DNA from: Dyella caseinilytica
Lineage (GTDB): Bacteria > Pseudomonadota > Gammaproteobacteria > Xanthomonadales > Rhodanobacteraceae
Direction: 5' to 3'
Assembly (NCBI RefSeq): GCF_016865235.1
Contig: NZ_CP064030.1
Location: 1,364,001 to 1,428,000, forward strand
DNA length: 64,000 nucleotides
The notes under the pieces were generated by a model that was not told where the DNA came from, did not search any database, and saw only the letters and a program-made list of their open reading frames with translations. Positions 34,180-42,172 of the stretch are shown in pieces (the stretch's first letter is position 1; each line of letters opens with the position of its first letter). Both the position numbers and the translations under genes were made by a program.

Positions 34180-36054
34180 ATGCAACGACGCGACTTCCTC
34201 CGATTTGCAGTCCTCACCCCTATTGCAGCTTCGATACCGGCCGTCTATGCGGCAACTTCCCAGCAGACTCCGGTGACTGAGCCGATTCCAGACGGCAAGC
34301 ATCACCGCTTCGAACTCAGTCATCAGCATTTCCTGCTCGATGGCACACCGTTCCAGATCCGCAGCGGCGAAATGCATCCTGCACGCATTCCGCACGAATA
34401 CTGGCTGCATCGCATCCGTATGGCCAAAGCGATGGGGTTGAATACCATCGCGATCTACCTGATGTGGAATTTCCTGGAGAGCGAGCCGGGCATCTTCGAC
34501 CTGACCACCGGGCGCCGCGATTTTGCGCGCTTTATCCAGCTATGCCAGCAGGAAGGCATGTGGGTCTACCTGCGTCCTGGTCCGTATGTGTGCGGCGAGT
34601 GGGATATGGGCGGGCTGCCGCCGTATTTGCTGCGCGATCCCACCATCCGCGTGCGCACCAAGGACGACAAGCGCTACATGGACGCGGTGGCGCGTTACAT
34701 GGATGCCGTGGCGCCACGGCTTGCGCCGTTGATGGTCAGCCGCGGCGGTCCGATTCTGATGGTGCAGATCGAAAACGAGTATGCGTCATTCGGCCACGAT
34801 CTCGATTATCTGCTACGCCTGCGCGCGATGTGGCAGCAGCGCGGCATCGAAGGGCCGTTCTCGATCGCCGATGGCCTGGCGGAAATCCAGAAAACACACA
34901 CCTATGTGCCAGGGGCTGCGTTGGGTCTGGACGGTGATACGGATTTCGCAGCGGCCCAGCTGATCGCCGGTGAGGCGCCGGTGTGGCAGGGCGAGGGCTA
35001 TCCAGGTTGGATCACGCATTGGGGCGATCTGGATTTCGCGCGCGGCAACTTTACGGGCACGTTGCGCAAGCTGCTGGCTGAAGGACGTTCGTTCAACATG
35101 TATGTGGTGCATGGCGGCACCAATTTTGGTTTCACCGCTGGCGGCAATGCGCATAACGATTATTCCGGCTTCGAGCCGGTGATCACCAGTTATGACTATG
35201 GCGCGCCCATCAACGAGCGTGGCGAAGCCACGGCCGATTACCACGCCTTCCGCAAACTGATGGCTGCGCATGTGCCGCATGCCCTCCCGGCGCCTCCGGC
35301 CGCACCACCCACGGTTCATTTCGATGAGGTATACGCCAAGCCCTTCGCCTGCATCTGGGACAACCTGCCGATGCCGGCAAGACAGGTGGAAAAGCCCAAT
35401 CCCAACGAGATGCTGTTCGCGCAGGATCACGGCATGGTGATCTACCGCAAGACCCTTTCCACGGGCGGCATGCTGCATATCGAAGGCTTGCGTGACTACG
35501 GCACGGTGTTCAGTGAGGGCAAGTATCTGGATTATCTGTCGCGCGTTGAGAAGCCTGGCTTGCATGCGATGCAGCATGTGGACGTTCCGCCTCCGGCCAA
35601 TGGCGCGGGCGCGATACTGGATATCCTGGTCGACAGCTTTGGCCATGTGAATTTTGGCCAAGCCATGTACGACTTCAAGGGCATCGTCGGCGCCGTTACG
35701 CTGGATGGCGAGGAATTGAAGGACTGGCAGGCGTTTCCCTTCCCGCTGGATGAAGCCTATGTCACCGGTTTGCCGCCGATGACGGCAACGTCATCGATCC
35801 GTCCCGGCATGTTTTTCAAGGCGATCATCGAGCTGGATAAGCTTGGCGATTGCTATATCGACATGAGTGCCTGGGATAAAGGCTATCTGTGGGTGAATGG
35901 CCAGTTGCTCGGCCGCTATTGGCGTATCGGTCCGCAGCAGCGGCTGTATTGCCCGGCCTCGTGGCTGGCGCACGGGCGTAACGAATTGCTGGTGTTCGAC
36001 ATGCACCGCGTGAGCGCAACGCCGATTAGCTGCAGTGATCGCTTGCAAGGCTGA
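34180..36054 (+). CDS. GH35 family beta-galactosidase
   Basis: This 624-residue protein begins with MQRRDFLRFAVLTPIAAS, a Tat-type signal. The catalytic barrel shows GEMHPARIPHEYWLHRIRMA, LRPGPYVCGEWDMGGLP, the acid/base Glu200 in VQIENEYASFG and the nucleophile Glu272 in WQGEGYPGWITHWGD. The C-terminal part has galactose-binding-like beta domains with DKGYLWVNGQLLGRYW. GH35 enzymes remove terminal beta-galactose from galactans, glycoproteins or lactose-type oligomers. It completes the run of four exported carbohydrate-active enzymes and converges on the porin gene. Confidence 0.9.
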   Translation: MQRRDFLRFAVLTPIAASIPAVYAATSQQTPVTEPIPDGKHHRFELSHQHFLLDGTPFQIRSGEMHPARIPHEYWLHRIRMAKAMGLNTIAIYLMWNFLESEPGIFDLTTGRRDFARFIQLCQQEGMWVYLRPGPYVCGEWDMGGLPPYLLRDPTIRVRTKDDKRYMDAVARYMDAVAPRLAPLMVSRGGPILMVQIENEYASFGHDLDYLLRLRAMWQQRGIEGPFSIADGLAEIQKTHTYVPGAALGLDGDTDFAAAQLIAGEAPVWQGEGYPGWITHWGDLDFARGNFTGTLRKLLAEGRSFNMYVVHGGTNFGFTAGGNAHNDYSGFEPVITSYDYGAPINERGEATADYHAFRKLMAAHVPHALPAPPAAPPTVHFDEVYAKPFACIWDNLPMPARQVEKPNPNEMLFAQDHGMVIYRKTLSTGGMLHIEGLRDYGTVFSEGKYLDYLSRVEKPGLHAMQHVDVPPPANGAGAILDILVDSFGHVNFGQAMYDFKGIVGAVTLDGEELKDWQAFPFPLDEAYVTGLPPMTATSSIRPGMFFKAIIELDKLGDCYIDMSAWDKGYLWVNGQLLGRYWRIGPQQRLYCPASWLAHGRNELLVFDMHRVSATPISCSDRLQG

Positions 36055-36123
36055 CCCGGAAATGGATGGGCATTCATTGAATGCCCATGGTTTCAGGCTT
36101 TCGACGCTGCGCGATGCCCTCGA

Positions 36124-37470
36124 TCAGAACTCGACATGCGCACGCAACCCCGCAAAGCGCGCGGGGCCGCGATCGCGGTTGTAGCCAGGATTGCGGATGA
36201 ACTGCAGATCCGGGCTGATGGTGAGGTGATGGATCACTGCGATGTTGTAGTACACCTCGGCAATCTGCTCCGGTCCGTAGCGCAACGTGCCGTCGCCGAG
36301 CAGGAAGCCATCGCCACCCATCTGCAGATAGTCGGCATGGATGCGTGAAAGGCCGTCGATCGCGATACCTACGCCCAGGCGATCGTCCGGACGGTCCCAG
36401 TGCACGCCGGACAGTTGAAAACCGCCGCTCAGCAAGCGGTCGACTTCGGTAAAGATGAAGGATTCGGTGTGGCCGTCGTTCCAGCCGGTACGCATGAAAA
36501 AGCCGGTATCACCATTATCGGCCACCGGCAGTTCGCCATTGATGCCAAAACCGAACTTGTGCCGGCCGGGTGCGTCGTCGGCGTGGATATCCGGTGCCTG
36601 GCCGGTAGCTTCAGCGATATCGATGGCTTGCTGGTAAATGCCCATGTTGCCCTTGTTGTCAAAACCAAGGAAACGCAGCGCCCAGCCATCGGGATTTGGT
36701 TGCAGCGTCAATTCGATCTGCTGGCCATTCGATTCGCTTAGCGAGGAGATCAGACGCTGGCCATTGGCTTCATAGGGCATGCGATAGATGCCGTAGCGCA
36801 AACTCCAGCCGTTCATGATCCAGCCCAGCATCACGCCATAGGTATAACCGCGCGTGTCCGCGGCGAAGTCCCACGTAGTGTTGTTCCACAGCGACCAGTT
36901 CATGAACTGCGTGCGTGTGGAATTGGCGTAGCGATTCTTGTCGAAATCGTCGTTGACCGCCATCAGGCCAACCTTGACTTCGATATGTTTGGTGGCTTCG
37001 TTGCCTGGCAGTTGATCCTGACCGCGTTCGACGGCCTGGGTTTCGTCGCCCAGTGGCACGGTCCAGCGCAGATAGCTGCGCGCGATGTACGGTCCCTTGC
37101 CGAGATTGGCGACGCCGGAGCGGATGATGTCGCCGTTGGTCAGGCCGGCCAGGCCGGTGGCATTGCTGACACCTTCGCCCTTGAACATTTCCACATCGAG
37201 ATAGAACTGCAAATGCGCTGGCAGCTGTACGCCGAAATACCCGCCGAAGGTATGCGAGCGCGCCGTCGATCCATTCGGACTCAGGCTCAACGGGCCACTG
37301 TAAGGCGAATGCACACGCGACTGATTCTGATCTACAAACGTGTATTGCGCGCCCAGCCATTGCGGTACGAACAGCGGCGCATCGTCGGCGTGCGATGCCA
37401 GCGGCAACGCGGCAAGTAGCAGGCACGATAAAATCTTACGACGGTTTAGACGTTTAAACGGACTGATCAT
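36124..37470 (-). CDS. Carbohydrate porin, OprB-like
   Basis: This protein of about 448 residues has a signal peptide (ILSCLLLAALPLASHADD). Its beta-barrel pattern includes GGYFGVQLPAHLQFYLDVEMFKG, SYLRWTVPLG, YTYGVMLGWIMNGWSLRYG and a C-terminal GLRAHVEF ending in Phe, the usual outer membrane signature. The ending RNPGYNRDRGPARFAGLRAH is characteristic of the OprB carbohydrate-selective porin family. It would let monosaccharides or small oligosaccharides diffuse in, complementing the TonB receptors. The ATG at 37470 places the signal peptide normally; an upstream ATG at 37500 is possible. Confidence 0.78.
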   Translation of the reverse strand: MISPFKRLNRRKILSCLLLAALPLASHADDAPLFVPQWLGAQYTFVDQNQSRVHSPYSGPLSLSPNGSTARSHTFGGYFGVQLPAHLQFYLDVEMFKGEGVSNATGLAGLTNGDIIRSGVANLGKGPYIARSYLRWTVPLGDETQAVERGQDQLPGNEATKHIEVKVGLMAVNDDFDKNRYANSTRTQFMNWSLWNNTTWDFAADTRGYTYGVMLGWIMNGWSLRYGIYRMPYEANGQRLISSLSESNGQQIELTLQPNPDGWALRFLGFDNKGNMGIYQQAIDIAEATGQAPDIHADDAPGRHKFGFGINGELPVADNGDTGFFMRTGWNDGHTESFIFTEVDRLLSGGFQLSGVHWDRPDDRLGVGIAIDGLSRIHADYLQMGGDGFLLGDGTLRYGPEQIAEVYYNIAVIHHLTISPDLQFIRNPGYNRDRGPARFAGLRAHVEF

Positions 37471-37556
37471 GAGTGGAAAGAGCGGACGTCCCCATCGCAA
37501 ATGCGTTCGTGATGCTGAGGGGTAGGCGAATAGCTGTCAACGCTTGCGCTGTTGTT

Positions 37557-37690
37557 CCCTCTCCCCTCTGGGGAGAGGGCTAGGGTGAGGGGTCAATCTT
37601 GCGAAGTTGTTGCATGGGAGCTGTTTCACAAACAAGCGCTATGGCAAGACTCGCCCCTCATCCCGGCCTTCTCCCCATAGGGGAGAAGGA
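37557..37690. repeat. Composite repeat: paired CTCTCCCC hairpins
   Basis: Two hairpins (about 37557-37580 and 37651-37690) with CCCTCTCCCC/GGGGAGAGGG-like stems flank a spacer that starts CAATCTTGCG and ends near GGCAAGACT. This is the same plan as 11344-11499. It lies between typA and the porin gene, both on the minus strand. Confidence 0.7.
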
Positions 37691-37696
37691 GAAAAG

Positions 37697-37724
37697 CGAA
37701 AGGCCACCTTGCGGTGGCCTTTCG
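37697..37724. terminator. Probable intrinsic terminator of typA
   Basis: CGAAAGGCCACC and GGTGGCCTTTCG form a perfect 12-bp stem with a TTGC loop. On the minus strand it is followed by CTTTTC, 20 bp after the typA stop codon, as expected for a terminator. Confidence 0.75.
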
Positions 37725-37743
37725 TTCCGTCACATGAAAGTGA

Positions 37744-39573
37744 TCACGCGCTGCGCGACGCCTTCTTGCGATCGTTCTCCGTCAGATGCTTCTTGCGCAG
37801 ACGGATTTCCTTCGGTGTGACTTCAACCAACTCATCGTCGTCGATGAAGTCCAGAGCCTGCTCCAGCGAGAACTTGGTGGCAGGGGTGAGCTGGATCGCA
37901 TCGTCCTTGCCCGAGGCACGCATGTTGGTCAGCGGCTTGGGCTTGATGGCGTTGACGGTAAGGTCGTTGTCCTTCGCGTGGATGCCCACCAGCTGGCCTT
38001 CATAGACCGAGTCGCCTTCGGCGGCGAACAGCTTGCCGCGTTCCTGCAGCGGCCCCAGCGAGTAAGCGGGCGTGGTGCCGGCGGCGTTGGCGATCATCAC
38101 ACCGTTGAGGCGCTTGGCGATCTGGCCTTCTTCCTTCGGGCCGTAATGGTCGAAGACGTGGAACAGCAGGCCCGAACCCTGGGTGAGGGTCTTGAACTGG
38201 TTTTGGAAACCGATCAGGCCACGTGCCGGGATCATGTACTCCAGGCGCACGCGACCCTTGCCGTCCGGTTCCATGTTCTTCAGCTGGCCCTTGCGGATGC
38301 CGAGGCGCTCCATCACCGGACCTTGGTGAATTTCTTCGACGTCGACCACCAGCTGTTCGATCGGCTCCATCTTCTGGCCATCGATATCCTTGATGATCAC
38401 TTCCGGACGCGACACGGCCAATTCATAGCCTTCGCGACGCATGTTCTCGATCAGCACCGACAAATGCAGTTCGCCGCGGCCCGACACCAGGAACTTGTCG
38501 GCGTCGGAACCTTGCTCGACGCGCAGCGCCACGTTGTGCACCTGCTCGCGGTCCAGGCGATCCTTCAGCTGGCGGCTGGTGAGGAACTTGCCGCCCGAGA
38601 GATCCTTGTTACCGGCGAACGGCGAGTTGTTCACCTGGAAGGTCATGCTGATCGTCGGCTCGTCGACCGTGAGCGCCGGCAGCGCTTCCGGGGTGTCCAG
38701 CGCGCAGACGGTGTCGGAGATGGTCAGCTCCTGGATGCCGGAGATGGCGACGATGTCGCCCGCTTCGGCCGAATCCTGCTCGATGCGCTCCAGGCCAAGG
38801 AAGCCGAGTACCTGCAGCACCTTACCCTGGCGCTTTTTGCCATGGCGGTCGATCACCGACACCGGCATGTTCTTCTTCAGCGTGCCACGCTGGATGCGGC
38901 CGATACCGATCACGCCCACAAAGTTGTTGTAGTCCAGCTGGCTGATGCGCATCTGGAACGGACCGTTGGGGTCGACCTCCGGCTTCGGCGCGTGATCCAT
39001 GATGGCCTGGTACAGCGGGGTCATGTCGCCTTCACGGGCATTTTCGTCGAGCGAGGCGTAACCGTTCAGCGCCGAGGCGTAGACGATCGGGAAATCCATC
39101 TGTTCCGGCGTGGCGCCGAGGCGATCGAACAGATCCCACACCTGTTCCACCACCCATTCCGGACGGGAGCCAGGACGGTCGATCTTGTTGATCACCACGA
39201 TCGGCTTGAAGCCCATCGCGAAGGCCTTCTGCGTCACGAAGCGGGTCTGCGGCATCGGGCCGTCCATCGCATCGACGAGAATCAGCACGGTATCGACCAT
39301 CGACAACACACGCTCCACCTCACCACCGAAGTCGGCGTGGCCTGGGGTATCGACGATGTTGATGCGGTTGCCCTGCCAGGTGATGGCGGTGTTCTTGGCC
39401 AGGATGGTGATGCCGCGTTCCTTTTCCTGGTCATTGCTGTCCATCACGCGTTCGGCCAGCACGGTGCGCTCGGACAGGGTGCCCGACTGCTTCAGGAGCT
39501 GGTCGACGAGGGTGGTTTTGCCATGGTCGACGTGGGCGACGATGGCGATATTGCGCAGGTTTTCGATGGACAT
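37744..39573 (-). CDS. typA: Ribosome-associated translational GTPase TypA/BipA
   Basis: This 609-residue GTPase has the P-loop AHVDHGKTTLVDQLL, the switch region RGITILAKNTAI, DTPGHADFGGEVERV (G3) and NKIDRPGSRPEWV (G4). EF-G-like domains and the specific C-terminal BipA domain (PARGLIGFQNQFKTLTQGSG and AYSLGPLQERGKLF) follow. The full length is typical. TypA binds ribosomes in a GTP-dependent way and helps large-subunit assembly, cold growth and stress adaptation. A 597-codon open frame on the opposite strand is only an antisense shadow. Confidence 0.97.
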   Translation of the reverse strand: MSIENLRNIAIVAHVDHGKTTLVDQLLKQSGTLSERTVLAERVMDSNDQEKERGITILAKNTAITWQGNRINIVDTPGHADFGGEVERVLSMVDTVLILVDAMDGPMPQTRFVTQKAFAMGFKPIVVINKIDRPGSRPEWVVEQVWDLFDRLGATPEQMDFPIVYASALNGYASLDENAREGDMTPLYQAIMDHAPKPEVDPNGPFQMRISQLDYNNFVGVIGIGRIQRGTLKKNMPVSVIDRHGKKRQGKVLQVLGFLGLERIEQDSAEAGDIVAISGIQELTISDTVCALDTPEALPALTVDEPTISMTFQVNNSPFAGNKDLSGGKFLTSRQLKDRLDREQVHNVALRVEQGSDADKFLVSGRGELHLSVLIENMRREGYELAVSRPEVIIKDIDGQKMEPIEQLVVDVEEIHQGPVMERLGIRKGQLKNMEPDGKGRVRLEYMIPARGLIGFQNQFKTLTQGSGLLFHVFDHYGPKEEGQIAKRLNGVMIANAAGTTPAYSLGPLQERGKLFAAEGDSVYEGQLVGIHAKDNDLTVNAIKPKPLTNMRASGKDDAIQLTPATKFSLEQALDFIDDDELVEVTPKEIRLRKKHLTENDRKKASRSA

Positions 39574-39713
39574 GGGTAGGGGGCTTGGGCCAGCCGTGAG
39601 GCCGCCGCGCAGGTTTCGGTAAGGGTTAACCTTTGGATTATACGGGGTTATGTGACAGCTTGCTTGAAGTTTGGGGTGGTTCAGAGGTTGAGGCCGTTAT
39701 TGCTGCATTTTGT

Positions 39714-40360
39714 GGATTGAACATTGCCTGCGGCGCTTTCGAGCGCCGTAGGCACCCGAGTCACTTTTCTTTGCGTGCCCAAAGAAAAGTAACCAAAAGA
39801 AAAGGGCACCCCGAGGGAGCGCTTGGCTGGCGCCAGGTGCATGAAGGGTGGCAGGGGCTTTTCGACAGGGCTCCTGCCCTGGCGAAAAGGCATGGGCATC
39901 CATGCCCATGCCCCTGACGGGGCCTGATCCTCCCACCCTTCATCGCTCCCCAGGGGACCCACCAAAAGCAGCGCTAGCGCACACGCCTCGCCAGCGCGAA
40001 GCGCAGGAAAAGCTTGCACGCTGTAACGCCCCACGAAGAAGATCTGCGCGGAGAACCACACGCCTTTACCGGTGCTCTGCACCGGCACCGAGTGCGCGTA
40101 GCGCATTGCTTTTCCGGGTCCCCTGGGGAGCGGTGAAGGGGCGGTGGATCAGCCCGAAGGGAAGCCGGCAGGACGCCGGCTTGTTTTTCGTCAGCACATG
40201 GACGTGCTGTCGAAAAACCCCATCGCCCCTTCACGTACTTGGCAGGCACTGCCAAGCGCTCCCTCGGGGTGCCCTTCTCTTTGGTTACTTTCTCTTGGGC
40301 ACGCAAGAGAAAGTGACTCGGTCCTTCAGGACCGAAAGCGCCGCAGGCAATGCGTCAATT
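39714..40360. repeat. ~650-bp imperfect palindromic repeat element
   Basis: The left half begins ATTGAACATTGCCTGCGGCG and the right half, read on the minus strand, begins AATTGACGCATTGCCTGCGG. Both continue through GAGTCAC, TTGCGTGCCC, AAAGTAACC, AGGGCACCCCGAGGGAGCG and CGCTCCCCAGGGGACCC before diverging near the middle, so arms of roughly 300 bp pair imperfectly. Several secondary hairpins sit inside (for example CATGGGCATCCATGCCCATG). Translations of either strand give nearly the same non-protein-like peptides (RKVTK-RKGHP), which argues against coding. I recall similar sequences between genes in many Xanthomonadales genomes. Confidence 0.8.
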
Positions 40361-40439
40361 CACGACATGTACCAATTTTGCGATGGGGGATTGCACAGCG
40401 CTAACCCAGCCTACGAGATCACCTGGCGACACACAGACC

Positions 40440-41837
40440 TCAAACCAACCCAGTCAAATAAAACACCCCGATCACCACAAACACCGCCACCGTCTTAATC
40501 ACCGTCACCGCAAAAATATCCCGATAAGACTGCCGGTGCGTCAGCCCCGTCACCGCCAGCAACGTAATCACCGCCCCGTTATGCGGCAACGTATCCATCC
40601 CCCCGGAAGCCATCGCCGCAACACGATGCAATACCTCCATCGGAATGCCAGCCGCCTTGGCGTTATGGATGAACGTATCCGCCATCGCTCCCAGGGCAAT
40701 GCTCATGCCGCCTGATGCGGAGCCTGTAATGCCCGCTAATGACGTCACCGAGACTGCTTCGTTGATCAAGGGATTGGGCACGGCGTGCAAGGCATCGGCA
40801 ACGGTGCGAAAACCGGGCAGGGCGGCGATCACCGCGCCGAAGCCGTATTCGGATGCCGTGTTCATCGACGCTAGCAAGGCTCCGGAGACGGCTGCTTTGC
40901 TGCCTTCCGCGAAATGCCGGGACACCGGCCGCCACGCGAATATCAGTACACAAACAATACCCAGCAGCAATGCACCTTCCACCGCCCAGATGGCAGCGAT
41001 CTTGGAGACCTCCTGTACCACCGGAGGCTGATTGCCGACCACGGCGGGAATGAAAGACTGCGTGCTGCCGTAGAGATGTGGAATCCAGTGAGTGAACAAC
41101 AGATTGGTCAAGCCGACGAGCACCAGCGGAAGCACGGCGATGAGGGGATGTGCCAGCTTGCCGCCCTCGAACGGCGCGGGCTCGTTGACGAGGCTGTCGC
41201 CGTAACCCTCTCCGTTGGCGAGGGCTTTGCGTCGGCGCGATTCCAGGTAAAGCAAGCCGACGATCAGAATGAATAGCGCACCGAGCGTGCCCAGCCAGGG
41301 CGCGGCCCACGCGGTGGTGCCGAAAAACGATGTAGGAATGATGTTCTGGATTTGCGGTGTGCCGGGCAGCGAATCCATCGTGAACGTGAATGCGCCAAGT
41401 GCAATGGTGCCGGGTATCAGTCGTTTGGGAATATTCGATTCGCGGAACAGTTCCACTGCGAAGGGATATACCGCGAACACCACCACAAACAGCGATACAC
41501 CACCATAAGTCAGCAGCGCACAGACCAGCACGATGGACAGCATCGCGCGGCTGCGCCCGACCAGGCCAATGGTGGAGGCGACGATCGCCTTGGAAAAACC
41601 TGAGAGCTCGATCAGCTTGCCGAATACCGCGCCAAGCATGAACACCGGAAAGTACAGCTTGAGGAAGCCGACCATCTTGTCCATGAACAGGCCAGTGAAC
41701 ATCGGGGCGACGAGCATCGGGTCGGTAAGCAGCACGGCGGCGAGTGCGGCGATGGGCGCGAATAGAATCACGCTGTAGCCGCGGTACGCCGCCAGCATCA
41801 AAAAGCACAATGCTGCCAGCACGATCAGAAAGGCCAT
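40440..41837 (-). CDS. GntP family permease, possibly for 3-hydroxybutyrate
   Basis: This 465-residue inner membrane protein has about 12 hydrophobic segments. GntP-family landmarks are YGGVSLFVVVFAVYPFAVELF, FTFTMDSLPGTPQIQNIIPT, GITGSASGGMSIALGAM and MASGGMDTLPHNGAVITLLAVTGL. GntP transporters import gluconate and related hydroxy acids with protons; the YxjC-like branch, often beside 3-hydroxybutyrate dehydrogenase genes, is thought to carry 3-hydroxybutyrate. It diverges from a TonB-dependent receptor and PHA depolymerase, which favours 3-hydroxybutyrate as substrate here (inference). Confidence 0.87.
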   Translation of the reverse strand: MAFLIVLAALCFLMLAAYRGYSVILFAPIAALAAVLLTDPMLVAPMFTGLFMDKMVGFLKLYFPVFMLGAVFGKLIELSGFSKAIVASTIGLVGRSRAMLSIVLVCALLTYGGVSLFVVVFAVYPFAVELFRESNIPKRLIPGTIALGAFTFTMDSLPGTPQIQNIIPTSFFGTTAWAAPWLGTLGALFILIVGLLYLESRRRKALANGEGYGDSLVNEPAPFEGGKLAHPLIAVLPLVLVGLTNLLFTHWIPHLYGSTQSFIPAVVGNQPPVVQEVSKIAAIWAVEGALLLGIVCVLIFAWRPVSRHFAEGSKAAVSGALLASMNTASEYGFGAVIAALPGFRTVADALHAVPNPLINEAVSVTSLAGITGSASGGMSIALGAMADTFIHNAKAAGIPMEVLHRVAAMASGGMDTLPHNGAVITLLAVTGLTHRQSYRDIFAVTVIKTVAVFVVIGVFYLTGLV

Positions 41838-41941
41838 TGCCTCAATCCTTTTAAGTAACTGTGCGACACAGAGAGACAGCGCGCGCTTCCTGTCTTGAAC
41901 AGAGCTCAGATATCGACATATTCGTGTAGACGTTTCGTCAC

Positions 41942-41981
41942 CCTCACCGTCATTCCGGCGCAGGCCGGAATGACGGTGAGG
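41942..41981. repeat. Perfect 18-bp-stem hairpin (ATTCCGGC family)
   Basis: CCTCACCGTCATTCCGGC and GCCGGAATGACGGTGAGG pair perfectly around GCAG. It is a longer version of the hairpin at 9646-9673 and lies in the divergent spacer between the GntP permease and the receptor gene. Confidence 0.75.
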
Positions 41982-42080
41982 CAGGGCCGATCATCGTCGG
42001 AATGTGCAGATACTCGCGCCTTCAAGAAAAGGTCACGCGACGCGTCATGAGTATCCTTGCAGCCCCGTGCATCACGGCAC

Positions 42081-42124
42081 TGTACGAAAGTACAAGTGTC
42101 GGCTTGTAGTGCGATGCCTATCCT
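42081..42124 (+). promoter_or_regulatory. GTAC-N4-GTAC activator site and promoter of the receptor gene
   Basis: TGTAC-GAAA-GTACA (42081-42094) is a perfect dyad. A candidate -10 TATCCT at 42119-42124 starts 25 bp after the dyad core, placing the dyad centre near -43 from the predicted transcription start, as for class II activators. The same core in reverse orientation lies before the oligomer hydrolase gene at 61511-61522 with matching spacing. The likely binder is the LuxR-type response regulator encoded at 60772-61440 (inference). Confidence 0.6.
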
Positions 42125-42172
42125 GCACAGCATGGGCATCCGTGGGTGGGTGCACGCACTGTGAGGGGAAAC

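Noticed and set aside
37786..39579. 597-codon open frame antisense to typA
   Set aside because: It mirrors the conserved typA gene on the other strand; long antisense frames are common in GC-rich codon usage and it has no family features.
39681..40498. Several frames of 60-216 codons in the region after typA
   Set aside because: They translate the palindromic repeat, giving similar peptides on both strands, and show no protein-like pattern.
40663..41808. 381-codon minus-strand frame inside the GntP gene
   Set aside because: Alternative frame of the permease; no hydrophobic segments or family signature.
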